Assembly (NCBI GenBank): GCA_029891385.1
Contig: CM057228.1
Location: forward strand, 61,985,023 to 62,049,022
Direction: 5' to 3'
Source of the DNA: Erythroxylum novogranatense
Lineage: Eukaryota > Streptophyta > Magnoliopsida > Malpighiales > Erythroxylaceae
DNA length: 64,000 bases
The notes below the pieces were generated by a model, which searched no databases, was not told where the DNA came from, and saw only the letters and a program-made list of their open reading frames with translations. This document shows, in pieces, positions 10,909-22,433 of this stretch. Made by a program: the position numbers and the translations under genes. Positions within the stretch are counted from its first letter, which is position 1; each line of letters opens with the position of its first letter.

Positions 10909-12332
10909 GGCTCTGTTTGTTTTGACAGTTAGGGATGGAATGGAATGGAACGTAACACACTTCCATCGTTTGTTTGAAGGTTTCATAATGGAATGGAATG
11001 GACTGGGATGGAAGCGGAGGGTTTCATGTTACGTTCCATTTTATCCTAAACAGTAAAAATAAGAAATCTCCGATTTGGGGGGTTTAGGATTGAACGTAAC
11101 CTAATAAATACATACTACCTAATATACCCTCAATAATTCTTCTTAATATCAACTCTGACCAAATCATAACATTAATATATCAAATAGAATATAGTAATAT
11201 TTAATATAATAAATTTTATTAAATAATTAATAATAATATTTTCATATTATTAATAATAAATTATTTACATTTAATAATAAAATATAAAATTTTATATTTA
11301 AAATTTATTTATTTATATAGAAATATATAAAAACAATTAAATAATAATTTTATATATTTTCGATTTTCATTAATAAAAATATATTAAAAATTATTCTTGT
11401 TTGTAAATATTAATATTTAATATAATAAATTTTATTAAATAATTAATAATAATATTTTATATTATTAATAATAAATTATATATATTTAATAATAAAATAT
11501 AAAATATAAAATTTTATATTTGTTTATTTATTTTATTTATATAGAAATATATAAAACAATTAAATAATAATTTTATATATTTTCTATTTTCATTAATAAA
11601 ATATATTAAAATTATTCTTATTTGTATATATTTATAAATAAATAAATAAATTTTTATATAAATAAAAATTAATATAATAAAATTTATTAAATAATTAATA
11701 ATAATAATTTTATATAATTAATAATAAATTGTATATAATTAAAAAATAAATAAAATTTTATTAATGAAAATAGAAAATATATTTAAAATTATTTTTAATT
11801 GTTTGTATATATTTCTATATAAATGAAAATAAAAATAAATTATTTTTATATATAAATCACCTAGAATATAATAAAATTAAATAATTAATAATAATATTAT
11901 ATATAATTAATAATAAATTGTATACAATTAATAAAAAATTTGTTAATGAAAATAGAAAATATGTAAAAAAATATTCTTTAATTGTTTGTATATATTTTAT
12001 ATAAATAAATTATTTTAATATAAATCACATAAAATAAAATAAAATAAAATATATTAAATAATTAATACTAATATTTTTATATAATTAATAATAAAATAAT
12101 AAATCTCTTGCAACAACTATTTTAATATAAAGGGTATAAAAGTTATTTATTATACATTCCATTTCATTCCGTTCATCTTCCAAACAATATTTCACTACAT
12201 TACATTATGAATCATTCCATCCTTCCCAAACAACTTTTTACTATATTACATTCCATTCTATTATAAACCATTTCATTCCCTTCCATTCTATTACATTCCA
12301 TTCCATTAATTAACATCCAACCAAACAGGCCC
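10909..12332. mobile_element. F3: AT-rich Tourist-like MITE or small PIF/Harbinger derivative
   Basis: The left end reads GGCTCTGTTTGTTTTGACAG and the right end, on the reverse strand, GGGCCTGTTTGGTTGGATG, flanked by TTA on both sides (10906-10908 and 12333-12335). Terminal repeats of GGNCTGTTTGG type with a TTA duplication are the hallmark of Tourist/PIF-Harbinger elements. Subterminal GGAATGGAATG runs face each other. The interior (about 11170-12110) is almost pure A/T and symmetrical: a unit of about 215 bp occurs twice (from 11200 and 11413) and again in inverted orientation (11740-12060). No transposase is encoded, so it would need one in trans. Confidence 0.8.
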
Positions 12333-12335
12333 TTA

Positions 12336-13223
12336 GAGACCAAATTAGTTTTTGAACCCTTTATAAAAGTTGTAGATTGTCTTCTTATCTTTCCAATGAT
12401 ATAAAATGTGACATTTTTGGACCATTGAATTGAAAGATATGATTTTAAGAAGTTCTGTTGCTGTGTAGGATGATTTTATTTTAGGCAGTCACTTTGAAGT
12501 AGTTTTTGACTCCATTAGAAGCCAAATTGGTTTTTCAATCCTTCATGAAATTTGTAGAATTTCCTTTTAGCTTTTTATTGATACCAAATTTTCAAAATTT
12601 GGACATTTGTGTAAAAAGTTATGAATTTTTAAATTTCAGATGTCCAAAAAGCCAAGCCACTTGGGCCTGAGCATTCTCATTTATTCTTGAGCTATTTGGG
12701 GGCGCTTACTGGTGCCCGCGAGACATCTGATTTCTTTTCTTTCCAAATTCAACCTCCTTCCACTTCTTAGCTTATAACTTCTTCGTTTGACATCTGATTT
12801 ACTTGATTTTTGAAGCATTAGTTTTCTAAGAAAATTTTCTACCCTTCCATGGAAATCTAGAGATTTCGAGTTCAAGTTGAAATTTACGATTTAAATCAAA
12901 ATGAGACAATTGGATGGTAATATTGAACATGCTTCTGTACTTTAGTGATTTCTCGATTTATAGAGATCTGAATGAGGTGATTTTTGGTTCTAAATAATCT
13001 AGAGACATGAAATTTTCATTTAGCTTAGGAATCAGATTTCAATTTGGGCCCTAAGAATTTAAATTTCAGGAGGCAAATTAGGGTGAAATTTTCAAGATCT
13101 GTTTGGAAGTAAGTGGTTCGTGTTTGAGGTTTGACTTGCTGGGGAATTCCTCCCTCGTGGGATGCTCGTCCAGATGTCACGTAGGACATCGGACACGTGA
13201 CTCACCAGGGTGGAGTTCCAACA
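12336..13223 (+). repeat. F1 right arm, no gene
   Basis: It has no coding signal. A segment near 12480-12560 ('taggcagtcactttgaa', 'agccaaattggttttt') repeats one at about 10874-10908 and 12336-12370, i.e. a local tandem duplication into one copy of which F3 inserted. The last 90 bp are GC-richer and end in TTCCAACA. Confidence 0.55.
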
Positions 13224-13501
13224 TCAATTATTAGTTAAAGATGTGTCTTTTGTGTTTGATAATGATTGTTTAGATGCTTTTAACAGGTTAAAGAAGGCAC
13301 TTACAATAGCAACCATTCTGACATTGCTAGATTGGTCTTTTCCTTTCGAGATTATGTGTGATGCAAGCGATCATGCCACTAGTTGTGTCCTTAGCTATTG
13401 GAAGGAAAAAAAGGTTGCACGCCGTTTACTATGCAAGCAAGACCTTGACAGAAGCACAACTGAATTACACAACTACAGAAAAGGAGTTGTTTGTTGTGAT
13501 A
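13224..13501 (+). pseudogene. RNase H domain of element A, first half
   Basis: This resumes A after F1. It encodes the end of the RT connection and the start of the Ty3-type RNase H, recognisable from DCLDAFNRLKKALT and FPFEIMCDASDHAT, the latter with the first catalytic Asp (CDASD). After about 13400 the frame shifts ('ACKQDLDRS...' where the related reading continues in another frame). The domain is cut at 13501 by G1 and resumes at 25358 after the duplicated TGATA. Confidence 0.85.
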
Positions 13502-13722
13502 TGTTAGGAATTATCCAGCTAGATATTTTCTTGATATGATTGACTCCTAAATAGTTAGGAGATCAGATCTGATATTAGAATCAGATATGATATTATGTAC
13601 AGATATTAGGAGATTATGTAAAGATATTAGTTTCCTAGAATAGCCCTATCTATTTCTATATATACTTATATCTACGTACTGATGTAAACTATGTGAAATA
13701 CAAACAATATAGAAATTCTGCA
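13502..13722 (+). repeat. 5' LTR of G1
   Basis: Starts TGTTAGGAATTATCC and ends AAATTCTGCA; pairs with 25133-25357. A TATA-like ctatatatac is at 13656-13665, so the transcription start is expected shortly after, near 13690. Confidence 0.9.
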
Positions 13723-13735
13723 AGGTATAAGAGAT
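13723..13735 (+). promoter_or_regulatory. Primer-binding site of G1
   Basis: 'aggtataagaga' directly follows the LTR and resembles the initiator-Met tRNA primer site TGGTATCAGAGC common in plant copia elements, with several changes. Confidence 0.6.
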
Positions 13736-13845
13736 ATATCTAAAAAGTTAAACCCTAGCCGCTACCTACTATCCCTCATACTACTTCCTGAATTGTCCAA
13801 GAAAAACCCTAGCTGCCCCAACTATCATTCTAATCCTGCACAACA

Positions 13846-14800
13846 ATGTCAACCATTTCTGACATTGTGAATCCTCTAACCCAGTCTATACACCTCCTCC
13901 ACACACTTCCTCATATTCTCATTCCATTCAGATCACGACTATAGGACTAAATGGAGATAACTTCCCTTGCTAGTCCCAATCAGTGAGAATGTACATTCGG
14001 GGGAGAGGAAAGATTGGATATTTGACTGGTGATAAAAGGGAAACCACAGTTGAGGATCCTACACATGGAATATGGGATGCTAAAAATTCTATGGTGATGA
14101 TATCGCTGGTAAATTCAATGGAGGAAGATATTAGCTCCAACTATATGTTTTATCACACAGCTAAGGAGTTATGGGACAACGTGAATTAGATGTACTCTGA
14201 TTTGGCAAATCAGTCCCAAGTATATGAACTTACTCTCAAAGTGGGTGAGATTACCAAGGTGAGGATGATATTACTAAGTACTTTAATTCTCTGAAAAATT
14301 TGTGTAAAGACTTAGACTTATTTAATGACTATGAATGATAATCCCTTGATGATTGTAACTATTTTTGAAAAATAGTAGAGGATAACCAAAATTTTAAGTT
14401 CTTAATTAGACTTAATGTTGAGTTTGATGAGATTAGAGGCAAGATTATTGGAAGACAACCACTCCCTACCATTGGAAAAGTCTTTGCAAAATTTTGACAT
14501 GAAGACAGCAGACGATTTGTGATGCTTGGTAAACGAAATCCTATGTCTACTATTGAAAACACAACATTAGGTGCTGGGAACACTACTGATCGTACTAGGA
14601 AGAATGAAGAAAAGTCACGTGTTTGGTGTGACTATTGCAATAAAGCATGGCATACATGTGAATTTCATGGGGAGCTAGCCAAGTGGAAGGGATCACATGA
14701 AGGGAGATTTAATAAAACTTCCTCTAGTGATTCAACTCACTATGAGTCACAAAAAATCCCATCAACACATAAGCTGGATGCTGGACAGATTTCATAAGAG
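13846..14800 (+). pseudogene. gag of G1, broken
   Basis: This is a copia capsid/nucleocapsid gene. The first ATG is at 13846 but the frame breaks early. Gag-like sequence is clear at 13983-14189 (THGIWDAKNSMVMISLVNSM, AKELWDNV, a typical copia gag signature). A damaged zinc knuckle at 14627-14668 reads CDYC...H with the last Cys displaced. Stops at 14190, 14797 and elsewhere disable it. Confidence 0.8.
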
Positions 14801-14815
14801 CAGATTAACTACCTC

Positions 14816-15026
14816 TTGAAACTTTTGAAACCCAAAACTGAATCCTCAAGTGCTTCTACTGCCTCTGTGGTACAAACAGGTAGGGATTTTACTGCTTTAA
14901 CATATACCTTTCCATATAATTCAACTCCTTGGATCATTGATTCAGGAGCATCTGATCATATGACCTATTTTTCTAGCTTATTTCATACTTACGACCATTT
15001 TTCTGGTTATGAAAAAAATCTCATAA
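14816..15026 (+). pseudogene. Protease of G1, cut by G2
   Basis: The copia aspartic protease is recognised by WIIDSGASDHMT with the catalytic DSG at 14939-14947. The coding sequence is interrupted by G2 at 15026 and resumes at 22434 after the duplicated CATAA. Confidence 0.85.
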
Positions 15027-16608
15027 TGTAACATCCGTTCTATCGAGCAAGGTATTACGTAAATTGGGACGGACCGAAGGTTTCATTGCATTCTTGATTG
15101 ATTTTATTCTTGGCCTCTAATTATAGAGGAACTGGTTTCTTGCATATGCATTTATTATGGGTACATGCAGTCATGATTTAGCGGCATTTTAATTGTAATT
15201 GTGAACTGACTGGACTAATTGGATTATGTTGATTGAGAAATTAAGAGTAAGTGAGTCGAATGACTGATTTAGATTAGTCCAAGAGTGATTGGCATCGATA
15301 GTGACTTGTAGGAAATTTTCGGAAATTCGGAGAAATGCCTGCATAGGAAATATTTAAGAGACCTGACCGATTATTCAGACGGCATCGAAAGAATTGTCCA
15401 ATGGAAATGGAAAAGTTAGAGTGGGGTTGTTAGGAAATAAATATGTGGAGCTACTGAAATTTAGAGACTAAAATTTGGACCGATTTGGAGACCTATGCCT
15501 ACAAATAGCTAGGTTTGGAAAATTGGGATTATTTTCCTAAGGCAATCGCGAGCTCCTTATCCTCCTCCCATGGCGTTCTTCGTTTCCTCTCATGGGTGAG
15601 GATTCTTTGATTATTTCTTGTGATTTTCCTCTTATTGTGTAAGGCTAACAAGTCTATTGTGATTGATAAAGGACTGAGGAGCTTAGAGTGGATCATCGTT
15701 GGGTTTGAAACATTTTAGGGTTTCTGGCGTTTTTGTGAGATCCGTGGATTTGGAGCTTGATTGGTAAGTTTTAAAGGTTTTAATGTTGTTATTGATGGTT
15801 TTATGGCATTTATAGCATTTATTATGGTTGATTGAGTAGTTGGGAGAGTTAATGGGAGTTTTAGAGAAAAGCTGGACCTGCGACTCACGTCATGGCGTGC
15901 TGAGGCCTCGCCATGGCGAAAGGATTATTATTTCAGCGGGCAAAGGGTTTCACGCATGGCGAGGAGAAGAGGCGTGGCGGCGTCATTTGGTTGACGCTTG
16001 ACGAGCCCTTTCGCTTCGGGCGAATGGTGGCGTGGCGTTCGCGCAATGATGGCGTGTTACACGCCGCAATGATGACGATTGTTTGTGTGTGGCGAAGGCC
16101 GCAAGGTCGTGACGACGGAGCTGTTTTATTGGTTTAATTATGGTTTATTGGGCATAACTTTTGGTATAGACCTCCAATTGAAGTGATTCAGTTCGTTGCG
16201 AACTAGGGAAAGAGGCCTACGATTGAGAATAATTATGAGAATTAGAATTTAATTATGATGGTACTGATTCGTAGAGATTAAGGTCAATTATGGTTAATAG
16301 TGTGACCAAAATATTGAATTGAGACAATTGGAGTTCTAATTGAGTTTTCTTTGTATAATTTGACCAATGGATAGGAAATTGTTATAGGAAGTATGAATTG
16401 AGAAAATTGATCCGAATCGAGGATTGAACTAAATCAAGTATTGATCCAATTGAGTGAAGAGTTGAGATCGATCATAGGATATCGAAATGGGGTTTTAGCA
16501 CGAAAATCGTGATCATGCATTGGACATAATTTCATAGAGACATATGCATTCTTGTCTTCGTTTAATTGAGCAATTTTGTAATGGATCTGTCATCAGATTG
16601 TTATAAAG

Positions 16609-16671
16609 GCACCGTTGGATTATCGTTCCACGGGCATTCTTTGGGACTTCCAGCGAGTTCTGGAGATTCTG
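16609..16671 (+). other. Candidate conserved mini-exon in the 5' LTR of G2
   Basis: This is the counterpart of 9333-9398 in F2: 'caccgttggat', 'ccacgg', 'gggacttc', then G|GTGAGTAACCTAGTTGG. The upstream acceptor-like site reads 'ttataaag' here, weaker than in F2. Confidence 0.4.
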
Positions 16672-17559
16672 GTGAGTAACCTAGTTGGTTTCTCAAATTC
16701 TTGAGTGTCTAAATGTTCATTGTAAATTACTTGATAACGTGAAGTACATGATTCTTGAATTATATGTGATTGGATTACCTTGTATTATTCTTGAAATGTA
16801 TATGATCGAGTTGCATGCTCTTCTTGTATAGAATCGAACAATGTGAATTGCCTTTGTATGACCGCATGACTTTGGAAAGAATACGATCGCATTGTATGTG
16901 TTTCTTGTATTGGATCAATTCTTGAATCATTGAGTCTTTGTTACCTTTGGGCTTTATAGCTATACATCGTAAATTCTTGAATCATGAATATGAATTTACG
17001 TATATTCTTGAGAAATACACTACCGGGCTTTTATAGCCATATCTTGAGCTCTTGAATATCGCTCTTGAATCTGAATTTATTGAACATCGCATTGCATGCA
17101 TAAATGCATGATCGGATAAAGGATCGTGACCCAAGTTGCTAATCTCCTTGAAAAGAGCCTAGAGCTCGAACATCGATCTTGTCGGGCTTAGCCCGAGGGG
17201 AGAAATCACGACGCGCCCCCCATTTCTTGGTGAGCACTTGGGCACAACATCGAATAACAGGAAAGAATCTCATATGCATCATATACATGATTGATTGACC
17301 GCCAAATTGTGTGATGATTCTTGAATCGAGTGATGCTATGATTTACTGTAAATTGTGATGTGATACTGTGAACTGCATTATGCTACTGTAATATTGTTAC
17401 CGATCAGTATCTTGATATAGACTCTCGTACCTTCGTTACGTAAACCGCTCTACGCTCATATTATTATTGTTATCTTGTATCAGATAATCGTCAGAACCGT
17501 TATAGACCATCGTAAATCGTTATATAATCTTTGTTAATTAATATTGTTGTGCCGTGCTA

Positions 17560-17629
17560 TACGCAATTTGCGTAATGCATGATTTGAGTGAACCATCGAT
17601 GATGGTTTCTCACTGAGTTCGCAAACTCA
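17560..17629 (+). promoter_or_regulatory. Three hairpins near the 3' end of the G2 5' LTR
   Basis: TACGCAA-t-TTGCGTA (17560-17574), AACCATC-gat-GATGGTT (17591-17607) and TGAGTT-cgca-AACTCA (17614-17629). The last two are shared with F2. Confidence 0.75.
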
Positions 17630-17960
17630 CCCAACATTGCAACTTATTTTTCAAGAAATCGAAGAGTACCCGTTAGCAAAGCGGAGTATGTTCGCAGGAT
17701 TCAAGTGAAGGTCGAAGTCGGGATCGGTTAGGTTGCGCATTGCATGTCTTGACTTTTGTACTAAAATGGTTATTTGTATTCGTAAGATTGATCTCAGTGG
17801 CTATTGAAAATGTTTGTACCCAATTGGATAGACTTAGCGCATTTGTTATTTAAAAGTAATGTCTCGATTTACGATCGAGTGGTTAGCACGCCATTCTCGC
17901 GGCACGGACCGGATATCCTTGTGGATGTCGGGTTCGGATCCTGCGGTGTGAAGTGTTACA

Positions 17961-19489
17961 TTTATGGTATCGAGCCGAAATGCGATTGTACATGGGCATT
18001 CTGAAATTTGTACTGAGTTACATGCATTAAAGTAGTCAAGTCGTCACGGCAGACAGTGACAACTGATCCCCAGTCTAGCGTATGAGTCGCATGCATGAGC
18101 GTGTATCGATCGATAAGCGGTCGAGATAGAGAGGAAATGATAAGGCGGTAGAGTGTGATAAAAGGAAGTGGCAATCATCGAAGGATAAGAAAAAGTATAT
18201 GGTGCGATCGACAAATGAACATTTAGTGTACCGATATTGATGGATATACGATGATATGCAAAAGAGAGTGGTCTGAAATATGTGATATGAATATAGACTT
18301 GTGGATTGATAGAGGAATAGAAATATGATATAAATGACCGAGTTTGGTGTGTAAAGGGAATGAAATGAAATGTTACAATTGGGATTGATTACTATGATAA
18401 GTGTTATAAATAATGATTTATGGTGAAGATCGATTACGTTAGTGAAATGTCGATAAAGGTTATGAGGTAATTAGTTACTATAGTGCAATGTGATTAAGCG
18501 TATCTAGGGACAAGGATAACGATGTAGGTATCATTGTGATCGATTTTCTGAAATTGTGGCACCTTAAAAAAAAGTGTGGGGGCATTAACTGTATAGAAAG
18601 GTTATGGATATATCCATGGATATGCAAATCAATGATGATCGAGATACTTTGGGAATTTGAATGATTCGCAAAAGAGATTAAATGGATTGAGCAGAAATTC
18701 AATAGCGTATAAGAGTGTTACTGTTGATGGATAATTGTCAAACTGGTAAAAAGAAAGTAATATGAGTTATCGAAATTTCAAATAAATTGTGTATAAAAAG
18801 GTACTGGCAAAACAATCGGTGATTCAGAAAACTGCAAACTGTATTGGGAAATTCAAATGGGAGTCAACTTATGAGAAAATGATATTTATGACTGTATTGT
18901 GAAGTGTGTGTTTTACCGCCAAAGAGATTAGAGAATTTTAAGGAATCGATGAAGTGTTGTGTTTCAACAAGAGTGTACTGAAAGAGAAATCAAAGGTCTA
19001 GAGTGAGAAATTGAATATTAAATTGTGGGAATGATTAATGAATGTGACTGCTGAGGCAATCGTGAGGCTGATATCCTTGGAGTCCGTTGTGATTGTCTGA
19101 ACATAGTCAAAGACTATAATTGAATTGAGTAAATGATGACGATGGCGTGAATCATAATAGGGTTGAGTGATCCCGTCATGACTATGAGTCGAATCATTAA
19201 GGAACTAAAATCGTTATTAAATGGCCTCTGCGTGACCATCGTGAAACTAGATTGGTAGAGTGGTTTAAAACCTAAAGATGGTCCTGACTGATAAAATGTT
19301 CTATGGACTGGATTGGGAAACAGAGTTATGAAATGATAAATGTGTTTCTAGTACTGAATGTAGGGATTTGCGAATACTGATAAGAATATGAGTGAGAATC
19401 AGAATAGAAAAGAGTGGATCAACTCTCCATCCTCTTGATTATTTGTATATGAAATTTCGAGGACGAAATTTTTATAAGGAGGGGTGAAT
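17961..19489 (+). other. Non-coding interior of G2
   Basis: The primer site is at about 17964-17976 (atggtatcgagcc, close to the initiator-Met tRNA site with an apparent 2-base loss). I find no gag, protease, RT, RNase H or integrase motif; the longest open frames are short and unlike any family I know. The interval ends with a polypurine tract aaggaggggtgaat (19476-19489). Confidence 0.75.
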
Positions 19490-22428
19490 TGTAACATCCC
19501 GTTACTGCGAGCAATGGTATTCTAGTAAATTGGGACGGACCTAATGGTTTCATTGCATTTACTGATTGATTTTATTCTTGGCCTCTAATTATAGAGGCTG
19601 GTTTCTTGCATATGCATTTATTATGAGTACATGCGATCATGATTTAGCGGCATTTTAATTGTAATTGTGTGGTATTCGGGTGATTGGATTATGGTGATTG
19701 AGAAATTAAGAGTAAGTGAGTCGAATGACTGATTTAGATTAGTCCAAGAGTGATTGGCATCTGATAGTGACTTGTAGAAAATTTTCGGGAAATTCGGGAG
19801 GAAATGCCCGGACCGAAAATATTTAAGAGACCGCCAGATCGATCGCATGCGATACACGAAAGAATTGTCCAATGGAAATGGAAAAGTTAGAGTGGGGCTG
19901 TTAGGAAATAAATATGTGGAGCTACTGAAATTTAGAAACTAAAATTTGGACCGATTTGGAGACCTATGCCTACAAATAGCTAGGTTTGGAAAATTGGGAT
20001 TATTTTCCTAAGGCAATCGCGAGCTCCTTATCCTCCTCCCATGGCGTTCTTCGTTTCCTCTCATGGGTGAGGATTCTTTGATTATTTCTTGTGATTTTCC
20101 TCTTATTGTGTAAGGCTAACAAGTCTATTGTGATTGATAAAGGACTGAGGAGCTTAGAGTGGATCATCGTTGGGTTTGAAACATTTTAGGGTTTACGGCG
20201 TTTTTGTGAGATCCTTGGATTTGGAGCTTGATTGGTAAGTTTTAAAGGTTTTAATGTTGTTATTGATGGTTTTTATGGCATTTATAGCATTTATTATGGT
20301 TGATTGAGTAGTTGGGAGAGTTAATGGGAGTTTTAGAGAGAAAGCGGACGAAACCGATCGGAGAAGGCGACTGCGACTAAGACGTCATGGCGTGCTAAGG
20401 CCTCGCCATGACGAAAGGATTATTATTTTAAGCGGGAAAAAGGTTTCACGCCATGGCGAGGAGAAAGAGGCGTCGGCGGCGTCATTTGTTGACGCCATGA
20501 CGAGCCCACTTCGCCCATGATGAGTGGGCGAGGCGTTCGCATGCGCCAATGACAATCCGCTTGTGGCAAGGCGAAAGTCGCAATGACGACGAGAACTATT
20601 TTATTGGTTTAATTATGGTTTATTGGGCATAACTTTTGGTATAGACCTCCAATTGAAGTGATTCCAGATTCGTTGCGAACTAGGAAAGAGGTCTCGATTG
20701 AGAATAATTATGAAATTAGAATTTAATTATGATGGTACTGATTCGTAGAGATTAAGGTCAATTATGGTTAATAGTGTGACCAAAATATTGAATTGAGACA
20801 ATTGGAGTTCTAATTGAGTTTTCAACGTATAATTTGACCAATGGATAGGAAATTGTTATAGGAAGTATGAATTGAGAAAATTGAACTGAACTGAGGATTG
20901 AACTAAATCAGTATTGATTCAATTGAGTGAAGAGTTGAGATCGATCATAGGATATCGAAATGGGGTTTTAGCACCGAAAATCGTGATCATGCATTGGACA
21001 TAATTTCATAGAGACATATGCATTACTGTACTGTTTAATTGAGCGATTTTGTAATGGACTATACTGTACTGTTATAAAGGCACCGTTGGATCGTCGTTCC
21101 ACGGGCATTGCTGGGACTTCCAGGCAGTAGCTCGGAAGTTACAGGTGAGTAACCTAGTTGGTTTCTCAAATTCTTGAGTGTCTAAATGTTCACTGTAAAT
21201 TACTTGATAACGTGAAGTACATGATTACTGAATTATATGTGATTGGATTGCACTGTATTATTATTGAAATGTATATGACTGAGTTGCATGCTCTTACTGT
21301 ATAGAACTGAACAATGTGAATTGCACCGTATGATCGCATGACTCTTTGGAAAGAATACGATCGCATTGTATGTGTTTCTTGTATTGGATCGAATTCTTGA
21401 ATCATGAGTATCGTTACCTTTGGGCTTTATAGCTATACATTTGTAAATTATGAATCCTTTGAATCTTGAATTTCGTATGTTTCTTGAAATACACTACTAG
21501 GGCTTTTATAGCCATATCTTGAGCTCATGAATCTCGCTCTTGAATCTGAATTTATTGAACATCGCATTGCATGCATAAATGCATGATCGATAAAGGATCG
21601 TGACCCAAGTTGCTAATCTCATCTTTGAAAAGAGCCTAGAGCTCGAACATTGTCTTGTCGGGCTTAGCAGGGAGAAAATCACGACGCGCCCCCCATCGCT
21701 TCTTGATCGAGCACTTGGGCACAACATCGAATAACCGGAAAGAGTCTCATATGCATCATATACATGATTGATTGAAGCGCCAAATTGTGTGATGATTCTC
21801 GAATCGAGTGATGCCATGATTTATTGTAATTTGTGATGTGATATCGTGAATCGCATTATGCTATTGTAATATTGTTACCGATCAGTATCTTGATATAGAC
21901 TACTATACACCGTTACGTAAAGCATTTCTACGCCATCTTGTATTATTATTCGACATCGTATACTTTAAACCGTTATAGACCATCGTAAACTGTTATATAA
22001 TATCGTTAATTAATATTCTTGTGCGTGCTTATACGCAATTTGCGTAATGCATGATTTGAGTGAACCATCGATGATGGTTTCTCACCGAGTTCGCAAACTC
22101 ACCCAACATTGCAACTTATTTTTCAGAAATCGAAGAGTACCCGTTAGCAAAGCGGAGTATGTTCGCAGGATTCAAGTGAAGGTCAAGTCGAGGATCGATT
22201 CGGTTCGCATTGCATGTCTTGATTTTGTACTAAAATGGTTATTTGTATTCGTAAGATTGATCTCGATATTATTGAAAATGTTTGTACCCAATTGGATAGA
22301 CTTCGCGCATTTGTTATTTAAAAGTAATGTCGATTTACGATCGAGTGGTTATACGCCATTCTCATGGGCACGGACCCGGATATCACTGTGGATGTCGGGT
22401 TCGGATCCTGCGGGTGTGGGGTGTTACA
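19490..22428 (+). repeat. 3' LTR of G2
   Basis: Counterpart of 15027-17960. The mini-exon-like block is at 21080-21144, hairpins at 22063-22079 and 22086-22101 (the second with one mismatch), and the acceptor-like 'atttttcag' ends at 22126. Confidence 0.9.
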
Positions 22429-22433
22429 CATAA

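Larger units (their letters stand above)
4424..13223 (+). mobile_element. F1: solo LTR inserted in element A, carrying F2 and F3
   Basis: It begins TGTTGGGTCC and ends GAGTTCCAACA, the TG...CA ends of an LTR, and is flanked by the 5-bp duplication TCAAT (4419-4423 and 13224-13228). Without the nested F2 and F3 it is about 3.1 kb. No second LTR copy, PBS, polypurine tract or coding domain is seen inside, so a solo LTR left by recombination is the simplest reading. Its family is not identified; block resemblances tie it loosely to H and to the start of J. Confidence 0.8.
15027..17960 (+). repeat. 5' LTR of G2
   Basis: It pairs with 19490-22428 nearly base for base, with small scattered differences. 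Landmarks are a GC-rich patch with CGCCATGGCG-type palindromes (15885-16110), donor-like TTG|GTAAGT (GT at 15764), a mini-exon-like block (16609-16671) followed by GTGAGT, three hairpins (17560-17629) and acceptor-like 'tatttttcaag' (ends 17655). Confidence 0.9.
15027..22428 (+). mobile_element. G2: non-coding LTR element (LARD) with 2.9-kb LTRs
   Basis: It is flanked by the 5-bp duplication CATAA (15022-15026 and 22429-22433), with LTRs 15027-17960 and 19490-22428 starting TGTAACATCC and ending TGTTACA. Between them are only 1.5 kb without any gag or pol domain. A primer site follows the first LTR and a polypurine tract precedes the second, so it is a structurally complete but non-autonomous retrotransposon. 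The stretch 'ttcgaggacgaaattttt' followed by the purine tract just before the 3' LTR is typical of the end of Tekay-type chromovirus pol, which points to its likely helper. Confidence 0.88.

Noticed and set aside
11170..12110. Replication origin or matrix attachment region
   Set aside because: Only AT-richness speaks for it; the MITE boundaries explain the segment.
4424..13223. F1 as a full-length retrotransposon
   Set aside because: No repeated LTR, primer site, polypurine tract or coding domain inside after removing F2 and F3.
15913..16137. 74-codon GC-rich frame in the G2 LTR
   Set aside because: The other LTR does not keep the frame, and it lies within an LTR; a composition effect.
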